Counted from the first letter of the stretch, positions 1 to 10,387 are shown. The stretch is DNA of 10,952 nucleotides from an uncultured Lysobacter sp. (GCA_943913335.1 CALTXS010000014.1:1-10952), one strand, 5' to 3'. Translations and numbers: made by a program. The notes: a model not told the origin generated them from the sequence alone.

Positions 1-30
1 GCGGCCAACAATTCCGATAATGCCGCACAT
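1..30 (-). CDS. purF: Amidophosphoribosyltransferase, N-terminal fragment (cut by window edge)
   Basis: Only the first ten codons are inside the window and they read M-C-G-I-I-G-I-V-G-R. This is the start of a class II (N-terminal nucleophile) glutamine amidotransferase: Cys2 becomes the catalytic N-terminal cysteine once Met is removed. GlmS and AsnB begin similarly, but the Gly-Ile-Val-Gly pattern and the position behind folC and a DedD-like SPOR gene point to PurF, which makes 5-phosphoribosylamine from PRPP and glutamine in the first step of purine synthesis. A GGAGG ribosome binding site lies nine bases upstream, and the start is only 16 bases after the SPOR gene stop, so the two are probably co-transcribed. 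The rest of the protein cannot be seen. The identification is strong for the amidotransferase class and good, by context, for purF. Confidence 0.85.
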   Translation of the reverse strand, partial: MCGIIGIVGR

Positions 31-39
31 GGTTTGCAG

Positions 40-44
40 CCTCC
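40..44 (-). promoter_or_regulatory. Ribosome binding site of purF
   Basis: The minus strand reads GGAGG here, nine bases before the purF ATG, in the 16-base gap after the SPOR gene stop. It is one of the best Shine-Dalgarno matches in the window and fixes the start of the truncated gene at the left edge. Confidence 0.75.
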
Positions 45-46
45 GC

Positions 47-922
47 TTAGAGCTTTTGTACTTGCGAGGTGCGCTGGAGTTTCAGCGCGACTTCGGCCTT
101 GAGTGCTTCGGCCTCTTCGCGACTGTCCAGTGCCGCCGAGCGGACGATCACGATCGGTTGGCCTTTGTCATTGCGCGCCTTGACTAGCACCGTGCGGATG
201 CCTGCAGCAGAAGCGCGCTGGTGCAGCGCTTCGCTACGGGCCGGATAGGGCGACGAGCCCAACACCAGCGCGTAGCGGCTGTTATCAACAGGCTTGGCCG
301 GCTCGGCCTTGGCAGGTTCTGCAGCTGCAGGCTTGACCGGTTCCGATTCGGGTGCGGACTTGGTGACAGGCTTGACCGCAGGTGCTGCCGCGACCGGCGT
401 CGGTTCGGGTTGCGGTTGGGGCTCGACTGCAGCAGGTGCAGGAGCCGGTGCCGGCGCGGCATTCATGGCGATGACTTTGCTGCCTTCGATATTGCTCAGC
501 CCCAGAGCGGTACGGCGTGCGGACTCGGCATCAGCCGCCGTTGCAAACGGACCGATGACAATTTGCTGCAAGGTGCGGCCTTCGACCATGACCGGCTTAA
601 ATGTCGCGGCGGACAAACCGGCAGCTTTGAGCGCATCGACGACTTGGCGTGCATCACCGGGCGTTGCATATTTGCCGAAATCGACGATATAGCTACTGGG
701 AGCCGATGCAGCCGGGGTGCTGACCACGGGTGCAGTGTTGCCAAAATCCATCTCGCGGCTGTCGACTTGCGCATCGGGAACTGCGGGCACATCCGTAGGG
801 ACGCCTTGCATTTCCTTGCTGCTGTCAGGAGCCGGACCGGTCACCAGCATGGGCAGAAAAATGACGGCCAGCAGAACCAAAACGCCGGCGCCGATCAGGC
901 GTTGCTTGAGTGCGGAATCCAT
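47..922 (-). CDS. dedD: DedD-like SPOR-domain cell division protein (two SPOR-like regions)
   Basis: This 291-residue inner-membrane protein probably binds septal peptidoglycan through SPOR domains. A short basic N-terminus (M-D-S-A-L-K-Q-R) leads into one hydrophobic segment at about residues 11-27, giving a short cytoplasmic tail and a periplasmic body. The first SPOR domain spans about 77-153 and has the typical end I-V-I-G-P-F (121-126) followed by an Ala-rich helix. A Pro/Ala/Glu/Lys linker covers about 155-213. A second, weaker SPOR-like fold follows at about 215-285, without the Gly-Pro-Phe turn. The frame stays open to an upstream ATG at 982, but I chose 922 because it directly precedes the positively charged tail and membrane segment typical of DedD, and because a promoter-like TATAAT lies between the two starts. 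No clear ribosome binding site is visible. In E. coli the order is folC-dedD-cvpA-purF; here purF follows directly. Confidence 0.87.
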   Translation of the reverse strand: MDSALKQRLIGAGVLVLLAVIFLPMLVTGPAPDSSKEMQGVPTDVPAVPDAQVDSREMDFGNTAPVVSTPAASAPSSYIVDFGKYATPGDARQVVDALKAAGLSAATFKPVMVEGRTLQQIVIGPFATAADAESARRTALGLSNIEGSKVIAMNAAPAPAPAPAAVEPQPQPEPTPVAAAPAVKPVTKSAPESEPVKPAAAEPAKAEPAKPVDNSRYALVLGSSPYPARSEALHQRASAAGIRTVLVKARNDKGQPIVIVRSAALDSREEAEALKAEVALKLQRTSQVQKL

Positions 923-952
923 GAATGCAGCAAATCGCAAAAGGGGTCTGCC

Positions 953-982
953 ATTATACCGCTGCCCTATGCCTTGCCCCAA
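953..982 (-). promoter_or_regulatory. Putative sigma70 promoter of the SPOR gene and purF
   Basis: On the minus strand a perfect TATAAT occupies 958-953, with a weak -35 candidate TTGGGG at 982-977 and an 18-base spacer. Transcription would start near 946, leaving a leader of about 24 bases. It sits in the 89-base gap after folC, so dedD and purF may be transcribed apart from the peptidase-folC genes. The -10 box is convincing; the -35 box matches mainly in its first three bases. Confidence 0.45.
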
Positions 983-1011
983 GATCCAAGCCGGTTAAAC
1001 CCGTCGACGGT

Positions 1012-2273
1012 TCAGCTGGCCGCTTGCAGAACGGCACCCACGGTCAGGAACGAGCCAAATACCACGATGCGATCGTCCGTTTTAGACGTCGCGATTGCAT
1101 GGCGCACGGCGCTCAGTACATCCGAATGCCAGCAAACCCCGGTCAAGGCACGATGTCCGGATAGCGCCTGCTGCAGTTGCGGCAACGTTTCACCACGTGG
1201 TCCCGGCAATGGCGCCAGCTCCCATTGCGCGATGTCATCGGCGAGGCGGTCCAGCACGCCGGCCCTATCTTTATCGGCTAAACCGGCAAACACGGCCACA
1301 TTGCGTCCCGGGATCGGATGGGCCCGTAACCAGGCCGACAGCTCGCCCGCGGCTTGGGGGTTGTGGGCCACGTCTACCGTGATGGAATGGCCTTCGAACG
1401 CAACGTTCTGCAGGCGGCCTGACACGGTGGCGTTGGCAATTCCCTGCTGCAGCGAGGCACGCTTGGGCGAGTTCGGCAAGGCGCGCATCGCGGCAATGGC
1501 CACTGCGGCATTGCGAATCTGCACAGGGGCCTGCAGTTGGGGCATGGGGACGGCAAATTGCGTACCCGGCTCCCGCCAGATCCAGTGATCGGCAGCGGGC
1601 TCGACATCGACAAAGAAATCGCAGCGGTAGCGGATGGCAGAAGCACCTAACCGATACGCACGACCCAAGACTGATGACGGCGGATCCTCGTCGCCCAGTA
1701 CCACCGGCTTCCATGCGCGCATGACGCCGGCTTTTTCAGCACCGATCAATTCGCGATCGGCGCCCAGATAATCCTGATGATCAAGATCCACCGTAGTGAT
1801 CACGGCGACATCACTGTCAATGAGATTAGTGGCATCTAAACGCCCGCCGAGTCCGACTTCGAGAATGGCGAGATCAAGCTTGGCATCGGCAAACAGCAGC
1901 AACGCAGCCAAGGTCGCAAATTCGAAGTACGTTAGAGGTGTGGTGCCCCGCGCCGCGTCAATGCGCTCAAAGGCACTGACCAGATCGGCATCGGCGACTT
2001 CGGAACCCTGTATCCGTATCCGTTCGTTGAAGCGCAGTAAGTGGGGTGATGTATATGTCCCTACTCGCCATGTCTCGCATTGAGCAATCGAGTCCAGGAA
2101 TGCGACCGTGGAGCCCTTGCCATTGGTACCGGCAACCGTGATGACGTAGCGCGCCGGTCGGGGCGAACCCAACGCGGCATACACCGCGCGGATTCGCTCC
2201 AGTCCCATATCAATCGATTTGGGATGAATGGCTTCAATCGTCGTCAGCCATTCGTCCAGCGTCTTTGAAACCA

Positions 2274-2274
<1 letters not shown>
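1012..2274 (-). CDS. folC: Bifunctional dihydrofolate synthase / folylpolyglutamate synthase
   Basis: FolC is a cytoplasmic Mur-ligase-type enzyme. It joins glutamate to dihydropteroate, then extends the glutamate tail of reduced folates, using ATP. At 420 residues it has the usual length. Visible motifs are the P-loop G-T-N-G-K-G-S-T (49-56), T-S-P-H-L (75-79), L-E-V-G-L-G-G-R-L-D-A-T-N (138-150) and D-H-Q-D-Y-L-G (165-171). E-K-A-G at 180-183 carries Lys181, the likely carbamylated lysine. D-V-A-H-N-P (301-306) lies in the C-terminal domain. The ATG at 2274 overlaps the TAA of the upstream S46 peptidase by one base (TAATG), and no good Shine-Dalgarno is visible, so translation is probably coupled to the peptidase. 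In E. coli folC follows accD; a peptidase in that place is unusual. Identification is firm. Confidence 0.96.
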
Positions 2275-4481
<2,207 letters not shown>

Positions 4482-4486
4482 TGCAG

Positions 4487-4492
4487 TTCCTT
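4487..4492 (-). promoter_or_regulatory. Ribosome binding site choosing the start of the Gly-type S46 gene
   Basis: The minus strand reads AAGGAA five bases before the ATG at 4481. The in-frame ATG three codons later would be 14 bases away, so the first ATG is the better start. No convincing promoter or terminator is visible in the 64-base gap around it, which favours co-transcription with the upstream S46 gene. Confidence 0.6.
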
Positions 4493-4545
4493 GTAGTAGT
4501 CGTGTATTGAAAAGATTTTTGATTGAACGGGCACGGGCGTTCGAG

Positions 4546-6723
4546 TTATTGCGCCGGCAGATTGAGTTCGCGCAGCAGATGGGGTGCCGGATAGACCTTG
4601 GCCATCAGCCAGCGCATGTAGCGCATATCCACATGAATCGCGCGCTTATAACGCGGATCGAAGGCCCAACTGGCGCTGACCGCCTCCCAGTTGCTGTCAA
4701 AATTCAGGCCAATCAGCTTGCCGTCGGCATCGAGTACTGGCGAACCGGAATTGCCGCCGGTGGTATCGAGATTGGTCAAAAAGTTGACCGTCTGTGTTTT
4801 CAGACTCGGCTCCGCGGTAGTGCCGAAGTCACCCTTGCGAATGGCATCGAGCAGAGGTTGCGGTGCATTGAATGGATCGCTGCCGGTGTGTTTCTCCGCA
4901 ATGCCGGCCACCGTGGTGAGCGGGCGATAATCCACACCGTCGCGTGGCGACAGCGCCTGAATACGACCGAAGCTCACCCGCAGCGTGGAATTGGCATCGG
5001 GATAGACTGCCCGGCCCTGCGATTTGCGGTACGCAATCAGAGCTTGCATGTAGGTCGGACGCAAACGCAGGGATTCGCCGTCGCGGGTGTCGCGCTCGTC
5101 ATCGAGACGGACCATGGCCGGCACCAGCAAGGCGGCGGCTTTGAGCAAGGTGTCATCTGCCGCGGTCAATGCTCTGGCATCGGCATGAAGCCAGCCGACG
5201 CGACGGGATTCATCTTGCAGGGTGCTGCCGGCGTACAGTGCTGCAATGCGATCGGCGGTTTGCGCGGGATCGGTACCGAACACGGCGTCCCATTCGGCCA
5301 CATGTTGTGCAGCAGGCAAGGCCTGATACTGACGCACCAGATCGAGCAGCAACGCCTGCTCCACGGCGGGCGTATATCGGCGCTGCACTTGCTGCAGACG
5401 ACCAAGGATCAGCTTTTCGTCACGCTCCTGGAAGCCGGATCGGCGCTCGGCATCGGGGCGCTGACGCTCCAGCGCACGGCGCTGCAGTTCCACTGCCGAT
5501 CGGAATAACTGGGTCTGACCAACGATCGTACTCAACAGCTGATCGCGCTCGCGCAGTGCGCCCGCGGTTGCCAGACCTTGTTGAAGTTCCTGAATTCCGC
5601 CCAGCGTTGCAGCCACATCGAGAGCGCCCGTTTTGCCGCCGCGCAACCATGCCAACATGGCCTGCTCATCTTGCGCACGCACAGTCGCTGCATTGGAACG
5701 TTGCATGCCCTCGAGCTCGCCTTGCGCGCGCTTGAGGTTGTTTTTCAGACTGCGCATCTGCGATGCATACGCAACCGTTGCATCGGCATTCCCCTTTGTC
5801 GCCGTTTCAATGGTGCGGATCATGCCATCGAACAGCGCCACACGCGATGGCAGTTGCCAATCCATCTGCTGGGCAAACTCGGCAGCGGTGCGATGGCGAT
5901 AGGTAATGCCAGGATACCCCGCAAGCATGGCGTAATCGCCCTCTTTCACATTACGCGTAGAGATCTGCAGATGCGATGGCGGCACATACGGCACGTTATC
6001 CGGCGAATAATCAGCGGGCTTGCCGTCTTTACCGACATACGCACGCAAAATCGTGAAATCACCGGCATGACGCGGCCACATAAAGTTGTCGGTCTCACCG
6101 CCGTAATTGCCGATGTCACTCGGTGGTGCGTAGACCAGTCGCACATCGCGCAATTCCAGTTGGCGCACGCGATAGAACTCGGCACCGTAATACATGCTGA
6201 CGACCTGGCAGCGATATCCTGCCGTGGCCTCACAGGCGCTCACCAGTGCCTTCGAAGCGCGCTCGACCGCATCGTTGTATGCCTTGCCCTTGAGACCCGC
6301 CGTGCCCTTAAGCACTTGCGCTGTGACATTGTCGAAATCGGTGGTGACCAGCACACGGAAATCCGGATTCGCCGGCAGTTCCCCGGAGCGGTCTGCCGCG
6401 ATGTATCCCTTAGCGATGTAATCGTGCTCCGGCTTGCTGTTGTACTGAATCACGCCAAAGGCCACGTGATGATTGGTCAGCACCAGACCTTGGTCCGAGA
6501 CAAAGGCGCCGGTACCGCCACCGACTTTGACCACCGCATTCATGGGCGCCGTGGCCAGGTTGGCCATCTGCTTAGGATCGCCGCGGAAACCGCGCTCGCG
6601 CATTGACTTCGCAATATCCGGCAATTGCGAAGGCATCCACATGCCCTCATCCGCCCGGGCGACCGTAGCCGTGGTGGACAGGCACAACGTAGACAGGGCA
6701 ACCGCCAGTAAAGTCAATCGCAT
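4546..6723 (-). CDS. S46 family dipeptidyl-peptidase, Ser-type (DPP11-like), periplasmic
   Basis: This 725-residue S46 peptidase is paralogous to the next gene in the operon. The signal peptide covers about residues 1-24 (probable cut after A-R-A), and the mature protein begins D-E-G-M-W, close to the G-E-G-M-W of the paralogue. Catalytic elements are N-H-H-V at 84-87, R-H-A-G-D at 218-222 (Asp222) and G-G-N-S-G-S-P at 656-662 (Ser659). The residue 18 after the catalytic Ser is Ser677 in F-D-S-N-W-E. Family literature assigns Arg or Ser here to DPP11-type enzymes, which prefer Asp or Glu at P1, so this copy probably cleaves after acidic residues while its partner takes hydrophobic ones. It lacks the cysteines matching 72 and 89 of the partner but keeps the pair at 164 and 172. 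It is the first gene of the minus-strand group, reading away from tdh. A possible GGAG lies 11 bases before the ATG, which is rather far. Family is certain; specificity is inferred. Confidence 0.94.
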   Translation of the reverse strand: MRLTLLAVALSTLCLSTTATVARADEGMWMPSQLPDIAKSMRERGFRGDPKQMANLATAPMNAVVKVGGGTGAFVSDQGLVLTNHHVAFGVIQYNSKPEHDYIAKGYIAADRSGELPANPDFRVLVTTDFDNVTAQVLKGTAGLKGKAYNDAVERASKALVSACEATAGYRCQVVSMYYGAEFYRVRQLELRDVRLVYAPPSDIGNYGGETDNFMWPRHAGDFTILRAYVGKDGKPADYSPDNVPYVPPSHLQISTRNVKEGDYAMLAGYPGITYRHRTAAEFAQQMDWQLPSRVALFDGMIRTIETATKGNADATVAYASQMRSLKNNLKRAQGELEGMQRSNAATVRAQDEQAMLAWLRGGKTGALDVAATLGGIQELQQGLATAGALRERDQLLSTIVGQTQLFRSAVELQRRALERQRPDAERRSGFQERDEKLILGRLQQVQRRYTPAVEQALLLDLVRQYQALPAAQHVAEWDAVFGTDPAQTADRIAALYAGSTLQDESRRVGWLHADARALTAADDTLLKAAALLVPAMVRLDDERDTRDGESLRLRPTYMQALIAYRKSQGRAVYPDANSTLRVSFGRIQALSPRDGVDYRPLTTVAGIAEKHTGSDPFNAPQPLLDAIRKGDFGTTAEPSLKTQTVNFLTNLDTTGGNSGSPVLDADGKLIGLNFDSNWEAVSASWAFDPRYKRAIHVDMRYMRWLMAKVYPAPHLLRELNLPAQ

Positions 6724-6752
6724 GCGGGAATCAGCTCCAAATTCAGTCAGAT

Positions 6753-6761
6753 TGATATAAT
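6753..6761 (+). promoter_or_regulatory. Extended -10 promoter of tdh-kbl
   Basis: The plus strand reads TGATATAAT, an extended -10 (TGn then TATAAT at 6756-6761) in the 75-base region between the divergent S46 and tdh genes. No good -35 box lies 16-18 bases upstream, which fits an extended -10 promoter. Transcription would start near 6768, about 31 bases before the tdh ATG. The opposite promoter, for the S46 genes, must overlap it. A weak candidate reads TTAACC, a 16-base spacer, then GATTAT on the minus strand. Confidence 0.5.
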
Positions 6762-6798
6762 CGCAGGTTCCCGGGTACGGTTAAATAGGTCGTTCGTT

Positions 6799-7836
6799 AT
6801 GGCTCCAACCACTATGAAGGCGCTGGTCAAGCGCGAAGCTACCAAAGGCATCTGGATGGAGGACGTTCCGGTTCCCGCCCCCGGCCCGAATGAAGTCCTG
6901 ATTAAGCTCGAAAAAACCGCCATTTGCGGCACCGATCTGCACATTTACATGTGGGATGAGTGGAGCCAGCGCACCATTCGCCCCGGTTTGGTGATTGGCC
7001 ACGAATTCGTCGGCCGCATTGTCGAAATGGGCAGCGCCGTGAGCGGTTATACGGTCGGACAGCGCGTCTCGGCCGAGGGCCACATCGTTTGCGGCCACTG
7101 CCGCAACTGTCGCGCCGGCAAACAGCACCTGTGCCCGAATACCGTTGGCATTGGCGTGAGCCGCAACGGTGCCTTCGCCGAATACATGGTGATGCCGGCT
7201 AGCAACCTGTGGCCGATTCCCGATCAGATCCCGTCGGAACTGGCCGCGTTCTTTGATCCCTACGGCAATGCGGCGCACTGCGCGCTCGAATTCGACGTCA
7301 TCGGCGAAGACGTACTGATTACCGGCGCCGGTCCGATCGGTGTGATTGCTGCCGGTATCTGCAAGCACATCGGCGCACGCAACGTGGTGGTGACTGACGT
7401 CAACGATTACCGGCTCAAGCTGGCCGCCGACATGGGCGCCACGCGTGTCGTCAACGTCGCCAACACGTCACTCAAGGACGTGATGAGCGAACTGCACATG
7501 GAAGGCTTTGACGTCGGTCTGGAAATGAGCGGCAGCCCGCAGGCTTTTAACGACATGCTCGATTGCATGTACCACGGCGGCAAGGTGGCCATGCTCGGCA
7601 TCATGCCAAAGGGCGCCGGCGTCGATTGGGACAAGATCATCTTTAAGGGTCTGACCTTGCAGGGCATTTACGGTCGTCGCATGTACGAAACCTGGTACAA
7701 GATGACGCAACTGGTCCTGTCCGGTTTCCCGCTGGGCAAGGCCATGACCCACCAGCTGCCGATTGACCGCTTCCAGGAGGGTTTCGACCTGATGGAACAA
7801 GGCAAGTCCGGCAAGATAGTGCTTTCCTGGAACTAA
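6799..7836 (+). CDS. tdh: L-threonine 3-dehydrogenase
   Basis: Tdh oxidises L-threonine with NAD+ to 2-amino-3-ketobutyrate in the cytoplasm, the first step of the route to glycine. It is a zinc medium-chain dehydrogenase of 345 residues (E. coli has 341). The catalytic zinc site includes Cys43 in A-I-C-G-T-D and His68-Glu69 in G-H-E. Four cysteines (98, 101, 104, 112) in the C-G-H-C-R-N-C segment bind the structural zinc. The NAD site shows G-A-G-P-I-G followed by T-D-V-N-D-Y. The C-terminus S-G-K-I-V-L-S-W matches the family. An in-frame ATG at 6814 would match the E. coli start exactly, but 6799 has an AGG nine bases upstream, whereas 6814 has none; both remain possible. kbl follows after 6 bases. 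Identification is firm. Confidence 0.97.
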   Translation: MAPTTMKALVKREATKGIWMEDVPVPAPGPNEVLIKLEKTAICGTDLHIYMWDEWSQRTIRPGLVIGHEFVGRIVEMGSAVSGYTVGQRVSAEGHIVCGHCRNCRAGKQHLCPNTVGIGVSRNGAFAEYMVMPASNLWPIPDQIPSELAAFFDPYGNAAHCALEFDVIGEDVLITGAGPIGVIAAGICKHIGARNVVVTDVNDYRLKLAADMGATRVVNVANTSLKDVMSELHMEGFDVGLEMSGSPQAFNDMLDCMYHGGKVAMLGIMPKGAGVDWDKIIFKGLTLQGIYGRRMYETWYKMTQLVLSGFPLGKAMTHQLPIDRFQEGFDLMEQGKSGKIVLSWN

Positions 7837-7842
7837 TACGCC

Positions 7843-9033
7843 ATGTCACTGACCGCACGTTACGAACAGACGCTGCAGGAGATCCGCGATGCGGGCCTGT
7901 TCAAATCCGAACGCATTATCACCTCACCGCAGTCGGCCGAAATTGAACTGCAGGATGGACGCAAGGTCCTGAATTTCTGCGCCAACAACTATCTGGGTCT
8001 GGCAGATCATCCGGACATTATTGCCGTTGCCAAAGACGCACTGGATACCCATGGTTTCGGCATGGCTTCGGTACGTTTTATCTGCGGCACGCAGGATTTG
8101 CACAAGGAGCTCGAAGCCAGGATCGCTTCGTTCTTCGGCAAAGAGGACACCATCCTTTATGCCGCCTGCTTTGATGCCAACGGCGGGCTGTTTGAACCGC
8201 TGCTCGACGAAAACGACGCCATCATCAGCGATGCGCTGAATCACGCCTCCATCATTGACGGCGTGCGTCTGTGCAAGGCCAAGCGTTATCGCTACGCCAA
8301 CTGCAACATGGAAGATCTGGAACGCCAGCTGCAGCAGGCCAAGGCCGACGGTGCCCGCACGATTCTGGTCACCACCGACGGCGTGTTTTCCATGGACGGC
8401 TTTATTGCTCCGCTCGATGAAATCACCGCACTGGCCGCTAAATACGGCGCCCTGGTCCACATCGACGAATGCCATGCGACCGGCTTCCTCGGCGCGACCG
8501 GCCGCGGCTCGGCCGAGGTCATGGGCGTGCTCGATCGCATTGACATCATCACCGGCACGCTGGGCAAAGCCATGGGTGGCGCTCTCGGCGGCTTCACCAC
8601 CGCCAAGCGCGAAGTGATCGAACTGCTGCGTCAGCGTTCGCGTCCGTACCTGTTCTCCAATTCACTACCGCCGCACGTCGTCGCTGCCGGCACCAAGGCC
8701 TTCGACATGCTGTCCCAGGCCGGCCACCTGCGCGATCAGCTGCAGGACAATACGCGCCACTTCCGTGATCGCATGACCGCTGCCGGATTTGATATCAAAC
8801 CGGGCGTCCACCCGATCTGCCCGGTCATGCTCTACGATGCACCGCTGGCCCAACGCTTTGCCGAGCGCCTGCTCGAGGAAGGCATCTACGCCATCGGTTT
8901 CTTCTTCCCGGTGGTACCAAAGGATCAGGCGCGCATCCGCACGCAGATGTCAGCCGCGCATTCGCGTCAGCAGCTCGATCGCGCCATTGATGCGTTTATC
9001 CGCATCGGTAAGGAACTGGGCGTCATTCAGTAA
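7843..9033 (+). CDS. kbl: Glycine C-acetyltransferase (2-amino-3-ketobutyrate CoA ligase)
   Basis: Kbl cleaves the unstable product of Tdh, 2-amino-3-ketobutyrate, with CoA to give glycine and acetyl-CoA. It is a PLP enzyme of the alpha-oxoamine synthase group. At 396 residues it is almost the same length as E. coli Kbl (398). PLP-site features are N-H-A-S at 133-136 (His134), D-E-C-H-A-T at 208-213 (Asp208) and T-G-T-L-G-K at 237-242, where Lys242 should form the Schiff base. C-A-N-N-Y-L-G-L at 46-53 is the usual substrate-site segment. The gene is 6 bases behind tdh, with no strong Shine-Dalgarno, so the two are surely one operon and the unstable intermediate can be passed on. The order tdh-kbl is the reverse of E. 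coli kbl-tdh. A terminator follows 22 bases after the stop. Confidence 0.97.
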   Translation: MSLTARYEQTLQEIRDAGLFKSERIITSPQSAEIELQDGRKVLNFCANNYLGLADHPDIIAVAKDALDTHGFGMASVRFICGTQDLHKELEARIASFFGKEDTILYAACFDANGGLFEPLLDENDAIISDALNHASIIDGVRLCKAKRYRYANCNMEDLERQLQQAKADGARTILVTTDGVFSMDGFIAPLDEITALAAKYGALVHIDECHATGFLGATGRGSAEVMGVLDRIDIITGTLGKAMGGALGGFTTAKREVIELLRQRSRPYLFSNSLPPHVVAAGTKAFDMLSQAGHLRDQLQDNTRHFRDRMTAAGFDIKPGVHPICPVMLYDAPLAQRFAERLLEEGIYAIGFFFPVVPKDQARIRTQMSAAHSRQQLDRAIDAFIRIGKELGVIQ

Positions 9034-9055
9034 TACGCCTACTCCCGCCGCTACT

Positions 9056-9085
9056 AAAAAACCCCTGAGATTTCAGGGGTTTTTG
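9056..9085. terminator. Bidirectional rho-independent terminator between kbl and the pseudouridine synthase
   Basis: A perfect 12-bp stem pairs AAAAACCCCTGA (9057-9068) with TCAGGGGTTTTT (9073-9084) around a 4-base loop, GATT. The A/T flanks give a U-run on both strands, so it can end transcription of kbl on the plus strand and of the convergent gene on the minus strand. The right arm contains the last codons and the stop (9073-9075) of the minus-strand gene. Confidence 0.9.
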
Positions 9086-9894
9086 TTTGGCACCAGCAGA
9101 TTCTGCTCGGCTACAGTCAGCCTGCGCCACTGGCCTTTGGGCAACTCCCCTAACTGCAGTGCACCGATAGCAACACGCACGAGCCGTTCGACTTCCGCGT
9201 CCATCGCTTCGACAATGCGACGGATCTGACGGTTTTTGCCCTCGTCGAGAGTGATCTCCAGCCAAGTGGATCGGGTCCCACGTCGCAACACCCGAGCACG
9301 CTTGGCCGTCCATAGATCCTTGTCGCCAGCCACAGTAACGCCTTGCTCCATTTGCCGGCAATGCACCTCGTCCCACAGCGCCGTTACCTTGACGTGGTAG
9401 CACTTGTCCAGATGGAACTGCGGCGACGTAACCTGCGCTGCCCATTGCGGATCATTGCTCATCAGGAGCAGACCTTCGCTGGCCTTATCCAGTCGCCCCA
9501 CCGGCGCCATCCACGGCAGACCGCTACCGGCCAGTGCGGTGTAGACCGTGTCGCGGCCTTTTTCATCGTTGGCCGTAGTGACCACCCCACGGGGCTTGTT
9601 CAACGCAATCACCAGTCGCTCGGCGGCAGCGGTTATCGCCACACCATCGAGTGTGATTCTAGGAACAGTCGCCGCCGCAATCGGGAATTCCGGATCCGTA
9701 ATTACACGATCATTGACCGTGACTCGCCCCTCACGGATACGCCTCTCGGCATCGGAGCGCGAGCACACACCCGCCTTAGAGAGCACGCGCGCAAGACCGT
9801 GCCGCGGTGCCCGTGGCTCCGCAGCAGTTGTTCGTTGAGAAGGCCGTTTGCCGGCCGCGGACGCCGATTTACGGCGTGGCGGGAACCGTTGCAC
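9073..9894 (-). CDS. Pseudouridine synthase of the RsuA/RluB/RluE/RluF family
   Basis: This enzyme should turn a specific uridine of ribosomal RNA into pseudouridine. The product has 273 residues. A basic, Ala-rich N-terminal extension (1-32) precedes an S4 RNA-binding domain at about 33-80 (L-S-K-A-G-V-C-S-R-S-D-A-E). The catalytic domain follows, with L-N-K-P-R-G-V at 98-104, the G-R-L-D motif at 133-136 with Asp136 as nucleophile, S-E-G-L-L-L-M-S-N-D after it, and E-G-K-N-R-Q-I-R-R at 218-226. Near Q-W and T-S-P it resembles RsuA, but the E-G-K-N-R-Q segment is more RluE-like, so the target (16S or 23S) is not assigned. The start is a GTG, the only plausible start before the S4 domain; no ATG occurs until codon 129. 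It lies 26 bases inside the upstream secreted-protein gene, suggesting translational coupling. The 3' end lies in a terminator hairpin. Confidence 0.9.
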   Translation of the reverse strand: MQRFPPRRKSASAAGKRPSQRTTAAEPRAPRHGLARVLSKAGVCSRSDAERRIREGRVTVNDRVITDPEFPIAAATVPRITLDGVAITAAAERLVIALNKPRGVVTTANDEKGRDTVYTALAGSGLPWMAPVGRLDKASEGLLLMSNDPQWAAQVTSPQFHLDKCYHVKVTALWDEVHCRQMEQGVTVAGDKDLWTAKRARVLRRGTRSTWLEITLDEGKNRQIRRIVEAMDAEVERLVRVAIGALQLGELPKGQWRRLTVAEQNLLVPNKNP

Positions 9895-10375
9895 CTTGGC
9901 TAGGGCTGACGCTCGGTGTCACTGCGGCCGGTTGCGGCTGCGGCGCACCCTTGGCAATGCGGATGCCCTTGGACTTCATCCAGGCATCAAATTCATCGGC
10001 GGTCATTTTCTTGCCGTTCTGGGTCATATTGAAACGCCACGGCGTGTTATCGAATTCAGTTTTGGGCTTGTAGCCGGCGGCATCAATCATGCCCGCATTG
10101 ATCTTGGGCGCCGATGCAGCGGCCAAGGCCCGACAATTGGTCAGCTTGAGGCGGGTAATCAGATGATCGACGGACAAGGTCTGGTTATAAGCCTGCGTCA
10201 AAACACCGGTGGCGCCACCCAGAACATAGCTGGCCGGCGATTCCAGCTCGGGTGCCAGGCTGAGTTCACTGGCTTGCACCTTGGCGATGGCACCGCAGGT
10301 GTTTTCCTGCGCGCCGGCAGGCGATGCGACCAACCAGCCTAAAGCCGCTACTGCGGCAACAGCGAACCAACGCAT
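9869..10375 (-). CDS. Small secreted protein of unknown function
   Basis: I do not recognise this 168-residue protein. It has a clear signal peptide (M-R-W-F followed by an Ala/Val-rich core, probable cut after A-S-P-A-G-A at residue 22), so it should be periplasmic or secreted. There is no lipobox. Two cysteines remain, at 27 and 81, and could form a disulfide. The middle has a Trp-containing stretch (N-T-P-W-R-F-N-M) and an acidic/aromatic segment (T-A-D-E-F-D-A-W-M-K). The last 25 or so residues are Pro/Ala/Ser/Gln-rich and probably disordered. The frame is open to an ATG at 10429, but 10375 is chosen because it starts the signal peptide and has GAGGG seven bases upstream. A weak promoter candidate (TTGTTG, 17 bases, TAAAGT) lies at 10436-10408. 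The end overlaps the GTG start of the pseudouridine synthase by 26 bases. Confidence 0.75.
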   Translation of the reverse strand: MRWFAVAAVAALGWLVASPAGAQENTCGAIAKVQASELSLAPELESPASYVLGGATGVLTQAYNQTLSVDHLITRLKLTNCRALAAASAPKINAGMIDAAGYKPKTEFDNTPWRFNMTQNGKKMTADEFDAWMKSKGIRIAKGAPQPQPAAVTPSVSPSQGATVPATP

Positions 10376-10382
10376 TTGATCA

Positions 10383-10387
10383 CCCTC
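10383..10387 (-). promoter_or_regulatory. Ribosome binding site of the small secreted protein
   Basis: GAGGG on the minus strand lies seven bases before the ATG at 10375 and continues as GAGGGTGATC, close to the anti-Shine-Dalgarno complement. It decides the start against the longer frame beginning at 10429. Confidence 0.65.

Noticed and set aside
155..460. Low-complexity Pro/Ala/Glu/Lys stretch in the SPOR gene considered as a DNA tandem repeat.
   Set aside because: Codons vary and no fixed repeat unit is kept at DNA level; it is a protein linker.
998..1012. Palindrome CCGTCGACGG just after the folC stop as an operator or terminator.
   Set aside because: It has no loop space and no T-run, and a 10-base palindrome in GC-rich DNA is expected by chance.
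221..1588. A 455-codon plus-strand frame crossing the SPOR and folC genes.
   Set aside because: It spans two well-supported genes and their intergenic promoter, and its product is Arg/Cys-rich with no recognisable motif; a shadow frame.
4518..4543. Possible hairpin between the two S46 genes (GAACG / CGTTC around an 8-base loop).
   Set aside because: The stem is only 5 bp and no T-run follows on the minus strand, so I do not call a terminator; the two genes are taken as one operon.
6762..6798. A threonine- or glycine-sensing riboswitch before tdh.
   Set aside because: The predicted leader is only about 31 bases, too short for a known riboswitch, and no hairpin is seen.
6781..7368. Antisense frames opposite tdh (6781-7368, 7468-7800) and kbl (7924-8475).
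   Set aside because: No ribosome binding site, no domain features, and full overlap with firmly identified enzymes.
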